Program-made: the position numbers and the translations under genes
The notes under the pieces: model-generated
What the model was told of the DNA's origin: nothing
The model's input: the letters and a program-made list of their open reading frames with translations, nothing else
The model's database searches: none
Shown: in pieces, positions 47,171 through 57,790 of the stretch
Layout of the letters: every line of letters begins with the position of its first letter
Numbering within the stretch: the stretch's first letter is position 1
Source of the DNA: Toxoplasma gondii ME49
Lineage: Eukaryota > Apicomplexa > Conoidasida > Eucoccidiorida > Sarcocystidae
Length of the DNA stretch: 64,000 nucleotides
Assembly: GCF_000006565.2 (NCBI RefSeq)
Contig: NC_031475.1
Location: 2,002,690 to 2,066,689, forward strand
Direction of reading: 5' to 3'

Positions 47171-48706
47171 CAACTGATGTATCTAGATCTGTTGATGTCA
47201 GCAGCCATTTTCATCTCTGTGTCTGTAGAGAACAAGACGTCCTACAGATATCCATAGTGGAAGGAAAACCGATCATTCTGAATTTCTAGAACGAAGATCA
47301 TGCCCTCCTGGAGTTTGCTTGGTACCTCCCTGCATGCATCTGTCGCTCTTCTTAAGAATGCAGGCTTGACGGCGTGTTTGCAGGAATGCGGGAGACACAG
47401 ATGCATGCAACTCGATGAAGAGAATCTCCAACGGGAAGTTGTCGATTTCCGTGAGGACGCGACATTACATGTATTCGAGCTCTTCCAGGTGACTGTCCAC
47501 CGCTTCAGAGGTGAGGCACCGAAAGCGAGGTAGAGACATCGAAGAGTGAAGCCAAGTAGAATGCCTAAGAAGCCTTGACCTCCTACATCTGTTCGTCTCC
47601 GAGCTACGCTGTGTCTTTGTAGACGCAAAAGAAGACTTCACAGGAAAAGGCATGGTTTTTCAAAAGGAGATAATCTATTTTCTGTCGAATCTTTCAAAGC
47701 CTGCCGCAGCTGAGAGCCACAAGTGAGTTGAACGCGGAGAATACAGATCGTCTTCTGACAACGAGAAAACGAAGTCTCCATGTTTTCTTTTTGTGGTCGC
47801 CTCGATCTTTCTCGGCCGAACTTCGAAAGCTGCAGAGAGCGCCGATTTTCGTTGCATGCATGCGCGAGGAAATCCGCATGTTTTTTCTGCTCCATGCGCT
47901 GTCTCCAACGACCCACTTCGAGAGGCAGAGAGGAAGGATAGCTTTTCAGAAAGCATATTTCTCCCTTTCTTTGAAGAGGGAGAGGACAGAAGAGAGCGGT
48001 TTGTGGACATCTCCTTCTGCACTGGATGTACAAGAAGCCGGAGGGAGACAGCCTTTCTCAGAGATCTCGACTCTTTCGTCTTCCTTCCAGTTTTTCCTGC
48101 CCCCCGTTTTCTCTGTCTTTCTCTCTTCTCTTTAAAAACTTCACACTCCAAGCTCGAGAGAGAATCTGCCTTGTTCTTCTGCTTTGCTCTCTCCCGTTCT
48201 TCCTCTTCTTCTTCTTTTGCTCCTCGGTCCTCTGTCTCCATTCTCACTCGTTCCCAAAGACACACAGCGCGTAACAGCGCGCGTTTTCCTTCTTTCTTCT
48301 TGCTTCCCTTGTGCTTTCTCTTTGGTTTTTCTGAAAAAATGGCGACTCCTTGTCTCTCTTTTCCTCTCTCGAAACGAGAGCGACAGGCACGGGGACAGAC
48401 GCTCGACTACCAAAAGGCGCGCTGAATGCTGCGTCGCTCCCTTCTGCTTTCCCTGTACAACATCTTCGACGTCCTCCTCGTTTCTGCCTTCCTCTTCTTC
48501 TTCCTCCTCGGTTTTTGAGACTCTTATCTCGCTCTCTGCGCTTCTCGCCGTTTTTTTGTGTAAGGCCTTGCCTCCTCGTCCTGTGCTCGTCCTTCAGGCC
48601 TTCGCTGTCTGCCGCGCGCCGTTCGCTCTTTTCTCTCTCCAGTTGCTTCGTGGTCTCTCCATACGTACTGTCTGCCTTTCGCTTCGCAGGTTCGCCTTTG
48701 AACGAA

Positions 48707-50487
48707 ATGGGGATTCTCAGACCGCGCGAGCGTCTCCTCCTCAATGCCCTGAAAAAGGAGGCAGACATTCGCTACCGCGGCAGACGCATGCACAAAAGAT
48801 TCCGCTCCTGGGCACAGCAGAGGTAACTCTACAAACGGCTCCTTCCGTCCACTCTCTCGAATCTACTCGTTGTCTCCATTCATCTAGAAAACGTACACGC
48901 CGACTCTAAGCATCTCTGCCTACTTCTCAGTACATATATATATATATATATATATATATGAATATGTGTAAATATATAAATATATATATATATATATAGC
49001 CAGCTTATCACCGACATTTATACGTGCCTGTTGATGTATATTGTTACAGATGTAGTGCAGCTGTGTATGTCGATCGACGTCTCTATCCACTCGGAGGCTT
49101 TGTGTATTCCTCCTCTCTCTGAGGATCTCCGTCTTGCTGTGCAGACTCCTGTGTCTGTCTTCTTCTTTGCCTGAACAGCTGCAGAGCACCTGCAGACGAA
49201 CTGCTTTGCGTCGATGGCCTTTTCGCTCTTCGGAGATTGGCCTGCGAAAATGCGCTCCTGAAGAGACGTTCCTTTTTGCCTGTTGGTGTGTCTGTTTCGG
49301 GTGTATGTCAACGCGTTGCGTCTTCGTGGAAGTCCAGCTGTCGGAAGTTGGTTTATTTGCCGGACGCCAAAGAGACGGAGGCATGCGCATTGACCGCGAT
49401 ATGCGCGAGACGCGTTGATTCGCTCTCTTCTCGTCTTCGTCCGGAGTTTTCAGAGTTCTTGTCGCTAAACGTTTTTCGCGTCTGTTTCCCCTATGCGTAC
49501 ACAGAAGTAAAGACAGAAAGCGTCGCTGCAGTCGCGACGGTCTCTTCGCTCATGTCGTCCCCCCCCTGCGTTCTTCAGAGTTCCTGCATCTCTGTATTTC
49601 TGCTCTGGAGACGTCACTGCCAGTGACTCGGGTGTCTCTGTCTGGTTTCCAGAGTTCGTCACTACTGGCTCCCGCAGAAGGTTTGCGTCACGAGCGACCC
49701 TCAGCTGATGGACGGGAGCTACATCGCCGCTTGCGTACAGAAGGCCGCGACTCTGAGGAAACATGACTTGCAGCTGTGGTGAGAAAAAGTCGAGGAACTC
49801 GTGAAACATGATGCACAGGAGCGGACAAGAGCGAAACGACGAAGGTGCCGCGACAGAGAAGGGAGAAGAAAGAGAAAAAAAGGGAGAAGAAAGAGAAAAA
49901 AGGGAGAAGAAAGAGAAAAAAGGGGAGAAGAAAGAGAAAAAAGGGAGAGAGACAATTTCGCCGTCGACCGCGAGAGGGGGGCACCACGACGCAGGCAGTG
50001 TGACAGGGGATTCCCCCGTCATGTCTGATTTTTATTTTTTTATCGAAGCGTTTCCGTGAGGTTTTTCGCGCTTGTCGCGTCGTCTGTCTGTTGCGCGACT
50101 GTTCGGTTTCCCCTCGCATTTCGGCGCTTCTTCACAAAGGCTTTTCCCCCTCAGGCATGGATTTTCGAAACGCATCTTGGAGCTCGCAGACAGTCTCACG
50201 CCGCAGCAGATGGGCTACATTTTTTATGGGTATGGACGCAGAGAAACGTTGAACGGCCGCGCTGTGGCTCCCTACCGCTGCATCACTTCGTTCATCTTCA
50301 AATGCATGCTGCTCTGCACATGTCGTCTATATTCACGCTTCAGTCGCCACATCATAATCGCCATACACAAACGCGCATATAAATACATATAAATATAAAT
50401 ATATATATATATATATTCATAAATATATATAAATATATATATATATATATTCATAAATATATATAAATATATATATATATTCATAAT

Positions 50488-50518
<31 letters not shown>

Positions 50519-52572
50519 CTAAATATATGTCTGTATATGTATATGTGTACCTATGGGGATCGACGCCCTGTTCTTTTGAGGGAAAGCGCATTTCCGTTTC
50601 CTGTTCGTTCGTTGTTCAGATACGGCAAGAGTTTGTTTCGCCATGAAGAGCTGTACAGAGGCCTGCTTCCGTTTGTGGCGGAGGCGCTGCCAGAGTTCCA
50701 TAGCCATGCGTTGATGACCGTCGCGTGGGCTCTCGAGCGCGTTCGTGTCAACGACCGCGCGGTCGTCGCGCAGGTGCGGGAGCCAGCAGAGAGCGACTGG
50801 CGAGCGAGACCGCCCTGGAGAGGGGGAGCGAGAAGGAGGTGGAAGGCAGAGAAGGACGGGGAAGCAACAGGGAGCGATGCACCCGCGAGGAGAGAGAGGC
50901 CGAGCGAGCGGTCGAGGGAGAGAAAGAGAGGAATGGAGCGCCAGGCAAATGGACGCAGAAAGAGACGGAGCGGGAGAATGCGCGAGCGATATAGATACCG
51001 TGAACAAGGTCGCGAGGAAGCGAGTAAAGCGAAATGCAGAGAGATGCAGAGGGAGCGATAGAGAGCCGCACAGAAAGAGATCGACCGCGAGGAGAGAGAA
51101 GAGTCACCAACGAGACACAGCGAGAAGGAGAGAGCGAGAGAGCCGCTTAGGAACAGCGAGAAGGAGGAGAGAACGAGAGAGTGAAGGAGACAAAATGTGA
51201 AAGAAAGAAAGTTGTTGGGAGAAATGAGCTCGCACGCATACACTTTCCCTTCTGCGCCCCTGTCGGTGTTTGCTTGTCCAGATCGCCGAGGAGGCCCTCG
51301 CGAAGAAGGACTTGATGAGGCCGGCGGATTTTATAAAAATTGTCAACTGCGTCGCCCGTATGGTGCGTTCAAAAGATCCACAACTTTCCGAGGACATTCA
51401 AGTCAATCCTTGACACTGAGCACCTGCAGAGACCAAGACCCTCTCAGCTCCAGTCGCGTTTCCTCCTTTCGCCGTCTCTCCTCTCGTTAGTGGCGTCTCT
51501 CTCTTCCTCTTGTTGCAGATATGTCTCCTCCCTGTCTCTCTCTTCATGTCTCTCTCCTTCTCTCCTCCTGTCGGTCGCTCCCCCTCTCGTTCTCTGTTGT
51601 GTCTGCTTTCTGTCTCTGGGCCTCTTTGCTTCTTCGTGTCTTTGGTGCGCGAGTTTTCATCTGAATGTCTCTGTTGGCTTTAGGTTTCGCTTCCTCTTGG
51701 CCTTTGTTCATTTTTCGTCATGTCTGGCTCGTTTGTTCTTGGCTTTTCTGTCGACCTGTTTCGTGTGGCGTCTTCGAAGAGCCTGTTGCATATCGCATCA
51801 CTTTCGATCGTGGACAGTCTCTCTGTCTGGCATGTCTTCTTCTGAAGTTCCGGTGCTGTGCTCCTTCTGCTCGACTGCGCCGTTTGGGCTTCTTCTCTCC
51901 AGGGTGCAGCGCCGCCGTCGCTGGCAGCGGCGTTGTCGGCCGAGCTGATGCGCGTTTTAGACGAAAAATGCAACGCTCTTCTCTTTCGAGGAGCCGTCGA
52001 CCACGTAGCAGTCGCGACGCTCTACTCGGACCCTCTTCGTCTCTACTTGCTCGAGCGATTCACCAAGTAAGGAACCTTTCCAAACCGCCTATATGCTCTC
52101 TCTCCGGGAAGCGCGACGACCATTTGTCTAGGCTGGCAGGTGTCTGGAATCCAAAATCTCTTCTTGCGCTCGTTCTCTCGTAACTCGCCTCGTAGCCACT
52201 TGCCGAGGACAGCGAGAGCAGAACGCTGCAGAACGCAATACATACCTTTGAAACATCTTGACTCCCTCCACGACGACTCGCTTTTGCATTCTCTCTCCAT
52301 GTCGCCATGCAGAGACACTGTTTGACTTGTGACCCTGTGCATCAATCTACCTTTCGAATGGAGTGCGCAATCAACTCGCCTCAGGCGTCTTCTTCTTCCT
52401 TGCTTGTCTTTCGTCTCTGCGGTTCCACATCCCGTCAACGCCCATCCGGACGCGTTGCGTCTGCATGCCGTCTGGTGTACTTCTCTGGCCTCTGGACAGG
52501 GATGCAGGAAAAAAGTCTTCAGAGACACGGGTCTCCTCTCCGTACATCACAGTACAGAAATCAGTACAAACA

Positions 52573-52603
<31 letters not shown>

Positions 52604-53503
52604 ATATGTATATATGTATATGTATATATGTATATGTATATAGATATATACGTATATGTATGTGGGCATTTGTGCATGAGTTTCCGTGTATTCGTGGACA
52701 GGGAAAGTCGTCTTCATTTTGGGAAGAACAGGAAATGTGTGAGGAGAGAGATGTTCACTTGTACTAGTGGAGTGGTTTCCATTGCGTGAAGAAGAGAAGA
52801 CTTCGCCGGTTTCTCGGGGAGCCTCCGACCCTCTCTTTGGTTCTTCCGAATTCTGTGCCTGCTTTTTCTGCTGCGTTTCAGAACTGCCATTTGCTGTAGA
52901 CCGATGCATTATCAGAAGGCTTTCCAGAGTGCTGTCGCCATTCGCGTGCTCCACCCGCCCGTCTGGCAACAGCTCTCAAAGGCAGTACGGAATTTCTACA
53001 TTCGACTCAGGTAACAGTCGAGGAAGAGCGACTCCAAAGTGCAGAGTCTCTGCGCTCGGCTGAGGCGAGAAGAGCGCGGAGAAAGAGGCTGAACGGCGGA
53101 GTCGTATGTCCATCTTTGGCCGAAAATAGAGGGGAAAGAGGTGAAAGTCCGGATTTCCGCGTCTCCGGTATAAACAGTTGAAAAGAATCTTGAACCGCTC
53201 GAAATCCCCCGTTGACAAAGAAGAAGGTCGACGGACAATGCAGGTAGTTCGAGGAAACAAGTACAAGACAGCGTCGTAAAGTAGAGTAAACCTTTTTCTC
53301 TCCGGCTCCGGTGTCGGCGGCGGCTGAGGCAGCTTCCTCTGGAGACAACTGTGCCGCTGCTTTTGAAATGTCGCGGCCACCGCATGTTTCACTGGATGAC
53401 TCGAAACTTCTTTTCCGAAGACACACGGAAATGAGAAAACGCACACACCGGACGCAGCGTCTGCGTCTGCATACACATATAGGTCTATCTACGTACAAAT
53501 CTA

Positions 53504-53547
<44 letters not shown>

Positions 53548-54175
53548 TCGACGTATATGCATGTAGACACAAACATACGCATACGTGCAGTTACATCTAC
53601 ACAAATACATATATATATATATATATTATGCATATATATATATATATTTATACGTATGCATAGCTGCTACACGAAAGAAGAAAGGTGGAACGAAACAACG
53701 TCTGAAGAGGTCTGGCGATACAGAGCTTTACCATAAGTGATCGAGAAGAGGAGATGTATTTTTTTGAGTGCAGTTTGCGGCGAATCCCGCAAAGAGCTCG
53801 AAGACCGTCGCCGCTGCACTGGGATGTCTCTAACGCCCTTGCGAAACTCGGGGTGTTTCACCGAAATACTTTCCAGTGAGTTATCTGAGAAACAACTTCG
53901 AGAAAAACATTCACTTGCATTTTTGATGGGACCCAGAGAAGAAACGAAGAAAGAGACAGCTGCTCCCTACTGCTCATTTCTCAGGTCAGAGTCGGCTTCC
54001 GCTGCACTTCGGCACCTGCTTCGCTCTTGTCTCAAAGTCGCTGTCTACGTAGACACACATACATATATATGTACACGCAGAGATAGACTGATACACACTG
54101 GAGAATCTCTCTGTACATATATATATATATATATATTTATTTATATTTATATATATATGTGTGTATATATTTATT

Positions 54176-54210
<35 letters not shown>

Positions 54211-55044
54211 AAAAGTGTATGTTGTGTGTGTGGGATGTTGTAGGATTTAAGTGAAACCTTTTTGTGTTTGATTCACGCAGGTGGGGATGTTTTTGGATCG
54301 ACATCGGAGAAATTGACGACAGACGGCAGTGCTGGTTTGTCGACGGTCCTTCTGATTTTTATTCTTCCACGAATGAGTACACGGAGGCCAACAAGTTGCA
54401 GCACCGGTGAGTTTTCGTTTTTTCGCGTCTCTGTCTTTTTCTTTTTCTCTCTCGCGACGGGGTGTCCGTCGATGCTTCGCATTTCTCGAGCGCTCTCTTC
54501 GTTTCTCCTTTTTCTTCTTGAAGTGATGCGTTACTCTTTTCGTTTTCTTCTTCAGAATCCTCTCCGAGCTCGGATGGAACATTCGCCGAGTGCGCTGGAA
54601 CGACTGGGTGCAGCTGGGAACCGACATGGATGCCAAGGTCGAATATTTGAGGTAACGACCATCTCATTCTTCTTCGTTTTCTTCTTCTTTCTCTGTTTTT
54701 TCTTCTTCTCTTTGTGCCTCTTTTTTTCGCCTGCCTCCATGTCAAACGCTTACGCGGGTTCGAGTGAAACACGAAAATATTCTCGACTTTCGCATCCGCC
54801 TGGCGTCTCTCCCGCCCTTGTCTCGCCTTTGCCTGGCTCTATGTCTCGCTGTTTTTACAATATGATTTTCTTCAGAAAACTACGTGAGCGCCCCCCCTGG
54901 CCGGCGATCTTGACAGACGGCCCAAGTTCTTCACGTCAGGAGATGGTCGCAAATTTGAGGAGTGCGAGAGACGTCCAAAGAGCTCTGAAAGAACGAAGAG
55001 AGAAGAATCGTCAGCCTCACTCGCTGGTGATGAATCTAGGATAA
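48707..55044 (+). CDS. RAP domain-containing protein, 11 exons
   Basis: Exons: 48707-48822, 49653-49778, 50155-50229, 50620-50773, 51282-51362, 51903-52066, 52882-53010, 53774-53875, 54281-54406, 54556-54651 and 54876-55044; all phases agree and give 445 residues. Exons 3-6 encode helical repeat-like segments ([40 protein letters not shown]). Exon 8 gives the motif that precedes RAP domains ([16 protein letters not shown]). Exons 9-10 carry the RAP domain, about residues 317-390: [20 protein letters not shown], then [20 protein letters not shown] and [11 protein letters not shown] proteins bind RNA, mostly in mitochondrion or plastid; the compartment is inferred. The start ATG is in good context (acgaaATGggg), but an acceptor-like site lies just upstream and the frame is open further 5', so the N-terminus, including any targeting peptide, is uncertain. 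Exon 7 may instead begin at 52900, six codons shorter. Confidence 0.85.
48933..48998. repeat. (TA)n microsatellite in intron 1 of the second RAP gene
   Basis: Two TA blocks separated by AATATGTGTAAATATATAAA. Confidence 0.9.
49860..49949. repeat. Purine-only tandem repeat in intron 2
   Basis: About four copies of a roughly 21-22-base unit containing GAGAAGAAAGAGAAAAAAGG lie in intron 2 of the second RAP gene. The strand is pure purine over about 90 bases, so triplex formation is possible. Confidence 0.85.
50376..50529. repeat. Higher-order TA-rich repeat in intron 3
   Basis: (TA)n blocks are punctuated by TTCATAAATATATATAAA-like words, which recur three times with a period of about 30-34 bases, so the tract is a compound minisatellite rather than a simple dinucleotide run. 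Confidence 0.85.
52571..52663. repeat. (TA)n/(TATG)n microsatellite in intron 6
   Basis: TA run followed by TATATG and TATGTATA words. Confidence 0.9.
53507..53651. repeat. Two (TA)n microsatellites in intron 7
   Basis: Pure TA at 53507-53544 and interrupted TA at 53608-53651, separated by about 60 bases of ordinary sequence. Confidence 0.9.
54116..54206. repeat. (TA)n microsatellite in intron 8
   Basis: Long TA tract with TTATTTATATT interruptions, ending about 75 bases before the exon that opens the RAP domain. Confidence 0.9.
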
Positions 55045-55614
55045 ACTGCCCTTTCGCGCCCCTCTCTCACTTGCATGCTCGTTCCTCGTGGTTTTTCTCG
55101 CTTTCTCTGCTCTTCCCCGTCTCCCTCTACTCGTTTCTCCGCTGTCGACTCTTTTTTCTGTTTCGTTTTTTCAAACTCTTCGCGGAGATCGTTCGTCTCA
55201 AGCTGGACGATTTCCGCGCTTGCGTGGAAAGCGCGCGAGCACCGCCGGACGCACACTCGTATCATTCGCGTCTATGGCTGTTCCGCGGGCTCTGGCGACC
55301 TCATCCAGGAGTCTGCCTTGTCGCTTGCCTCAGAAAACGTTCTCAAAAGGAATTTCAAGCAACAGAAGCTCCACCTTTTTTATTTCACATTCCACCAAAT
55401 TCGAGAGACACTTTACGCACGAAACACGACTCATTTTTTCAAAAAAGGAGTTGCCCACTCCTGCTAAAAGAAAAACAACTGTGCAACTCCCATCTTCGTA
55501 ATATGCGTCGTCGAGGCTTTTTCCTCTCCCTCCCCCCTCTCTTTTCTTTGCCTCCGTAGCGATACCTACTAACTCTATGCTGGCTAAATCTCGACCCCCA
55601 AATCCCCACATACC

Positions 55615-55671
55615 CATATAATATATATATATATATATGTATAGTGTATATTTATATATTTATATATATCG
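55615..55671. repeat. (TA)n microsatellite
   Basis: TA tract with GTATAGTGTATATTTATATATT interruption-type variation, downstream of the second RAP gene. Confidence 0.85.
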
Positions 55672-56001
55672 TATGTGTTTACAAATACGTATAGAACATC
55701 AATGTAAATACATATACAGGACGAAGATCCGTCTTGGATTTAAGAGCACAGGATGAATGAATCCAGAGTCCCCAATTGGTGGTGCTCTGCAAGCATTTTC
55801 TCCGTTTCGTCGTGTTCTCTCGAAACGACTGTCGCACCCTAGGCACCCTTTTCTTGTCTTTTTTTCCAAAGTTGAAATCCTTTTTCGATCCGTCTTCGAA
55901 CCCTCTGACGTTGCCTCCGGCCAGAGGGTGGGAGCTGTCCGCGAAGCAAACGCCATGTACGCACTGATTTTCTATTCATGAGGCGGAACTCTCCGGCCCC
56001 C

Positions 56002-56071
56002 AGAGCCTCGCTCTTTTTCATTTCTAGAGTGTTTAGAGAGCCTCGCTCTTTTTCATTTCTAGAGTATTTAG
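56002..56071. repeat. 35-bp tandem duplication
   Basis: Two adjacent 35-base copies beginning AGAGCCTCGCTCTTTTTCAT differ by one base (TAGAGTGTTTAG against TAGAGTATTTAG). Confidence 0.95.
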
Positions 56072-56305
56072 AGGACTGGGTCGAACACGGAGTTGTCTCC
56101 TTGTGCCACTGCACAGAGAACCACTCTCCACCGGGTCCGATTTCAAATGCTGAGAGGCGCGGAAACAACCACAAACACACACACACACAACTACTTCCAA
56201 AAATCATAAAGTCATTGACAGATCTGTGCGTAGGCACGTACATACGCATGCAAATATATTCATGTATTCACCTCTATAGATCTTCCTATCTCGTTATACA
56301 GTCAG

Positions 56306-56789
56306 AGATGTACACAGCACAAATTCATCATCGTGCGTGATGCTACAAGTTATATATATATATATATATATGCACATAGGCAATACGTGGTTTCATATTG
56401 CTATGTAAGTTGAACCTACATCACAGACAGGGCCTGTGTTGGAAAGGAAATCCAGGAAAGTATCTCTCTCCAAACAAGTGTATGGATTTACGAGGAACAT
56501 GCAACTGGATCTGAATGCGGAGAGCCTCTACTTGATTTGTCTATGGGTTGGGCTTTTTAAAACCTTTGTGTGCACAGATGCATCAGCATATTCGCCATAA
56601 ATCCGCTCAATTGTTTGAGAGAGATACTTTCCTGGATTTCCTTTCCAACACAGGCCCTGTCTGTGATGTGGGTTCAACTTACATAGCAATATGAAACCAC
56701 GTATTACTCATGTATGTATGTATGTATATATATATATATATAACACTTGTAGCATCACGCACGATGATGAATTTGTTCTTTGTACATCT
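56306..56789. repeat. Large inverted repeat (foldback element)
   Basis: Left arm about 56306-56477, right arm about 56611-56789, loop about 133 bases. The inner arms are nearly identical in reverse complement, for example left CCTGTGTTGGAAAGGAAATC against right GATTTCCTTTCCAACACAGG, and left TACGTGGTTTCATATTGCTA against right TAGCAATATGAAACCACGTA. Both arms contain a TA microsatellite at the matching place and share CATCATCGTGCGTGATGCTA or its complement outside it. Weaker inverted similarity (CCTCTATA, CATACGCAT-like words) continues outward to about 56240 and 56845. No open frame for a transposase is present, so it resembles a non-autonomous foldback element or a local inverted duplication. 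Confidence 0.9.
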
Positions 56790-57790
56790 TGGACTTTTTA
56801 TACTTATATAAGTATAGAGGTAAAGAAATATGCATATGCGGATGTATAAAAATGACATTGTGTACTTTCTAATCGATTGCATTTGGGAAGACTGAGGCTT
56901 GTGTCGTTCGTTGCGTCGGACAGAGCAGGGTGTTTTTCAGTCCCCCCCCTGGGGGGTCTTGTCGCGCCCGCGCATGCGCACAGCTGAAAAGATGCCTGCC
57001 GTCTCCCTGCGAGTTCCTTCTCCTTTGTGACGACCGTTTTCGAGAGAAGAAATCATTTGAAGCGAGACAAAGTTTCGGCGAAGTTTTTTTCCTGCGACTT
57101 TCCCGTCAGCGTGCTTGTCCGAATCCGGGTGTACCTACACCGCACACCTGCCTCCTTTTCTCTGTGGCGGAAAATCGAGGGGGGCGAGAGATGCTCTTTT
57201 CTCCGTTGTTTTCTCGAGTTTTCGCTGAACCCGCTTTCTGTTCTGTTTGTCTTCAATTTCCCTTCAAAACTCACGTATTTCCACCAACGGTTTCGTCGTT
57301 CTCTCGCGTTTTCCCCCGAAGACCCGCCTGCACACGGTCCGCGGTGTCCTGCAGAGACTCACCATGTCTGCGCGGCGGTAAACGCCACACTGGTATTTCT
57401 CTCTGCAGCACTGGCGTCTGCGGTAGAGAGTTTTTTTGAGAGGAAGACCGCGTTCTGTTCTCCTTTTCGTCTTTGGAGACATCCCCGGAGACACTCGAGC
57501 CTGCTAGGCACTCCGCAGCCTTCCCTGACAACGGCGTCCGCGCTTTTCGCGCGGTGGCCGAGGCTTTTAAATGCGTTGACATTTCGAAGAGCCCCCTCCC
57601 CACTCTGTTGACGGAGAAAAACATCATTTTGAGTCTTCGCTCTGGGTTCCTCGCCTCCTTCCCGTTCTCTGAAGGTCGTTTTCTCTGTCGGGAGGAGAGA
57701 CGCTTTAGCCGGCCGAGAGGAAACACTCGGTTTTCTTTCGTTTCTCTCCTTCTGCTTCTGTCGAAACCAACAAAGACAGCGAAGCGAGAC

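Larger units (their letters stand above)
45356..48706. other. Intergenic region, possible unseen 5' exons of the RAP gene
   Basis: Contains the 3' UTR of the hydrolase-like gene and the leader of the next RAP gene. (TA)n tracts occur at 46248-46276 and 46500-46519, and a CTAT-rich tract at 47006-47170. A plus-strand frame starts at 47300 (ATG) and reads to a good donor (TTCCAG|GTGACT near 47489); further open plus-strand sequence lies at 47793-48130. These could be upstream exons of the RAP gene or chance. The pyrimidine-rich 48030-48690 looks like leader or intron. Confidence 0.45.
55045..57790. other. Intergenic region between RAP gene and primase gene
   Basis: Holds the RAP gene 3' UTR, a TA tract at 55615-55671, a 35-bp direct duplication at 56002-56071 and the foldback element at 56306-56789. 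From about 56930 the sequence becomes GC- and pyrimidine-rich up to the primase start, as expected for a promoter and 5' leader. Open frames in the last 850 bases have no recognised domain. Confidence 0.6.
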
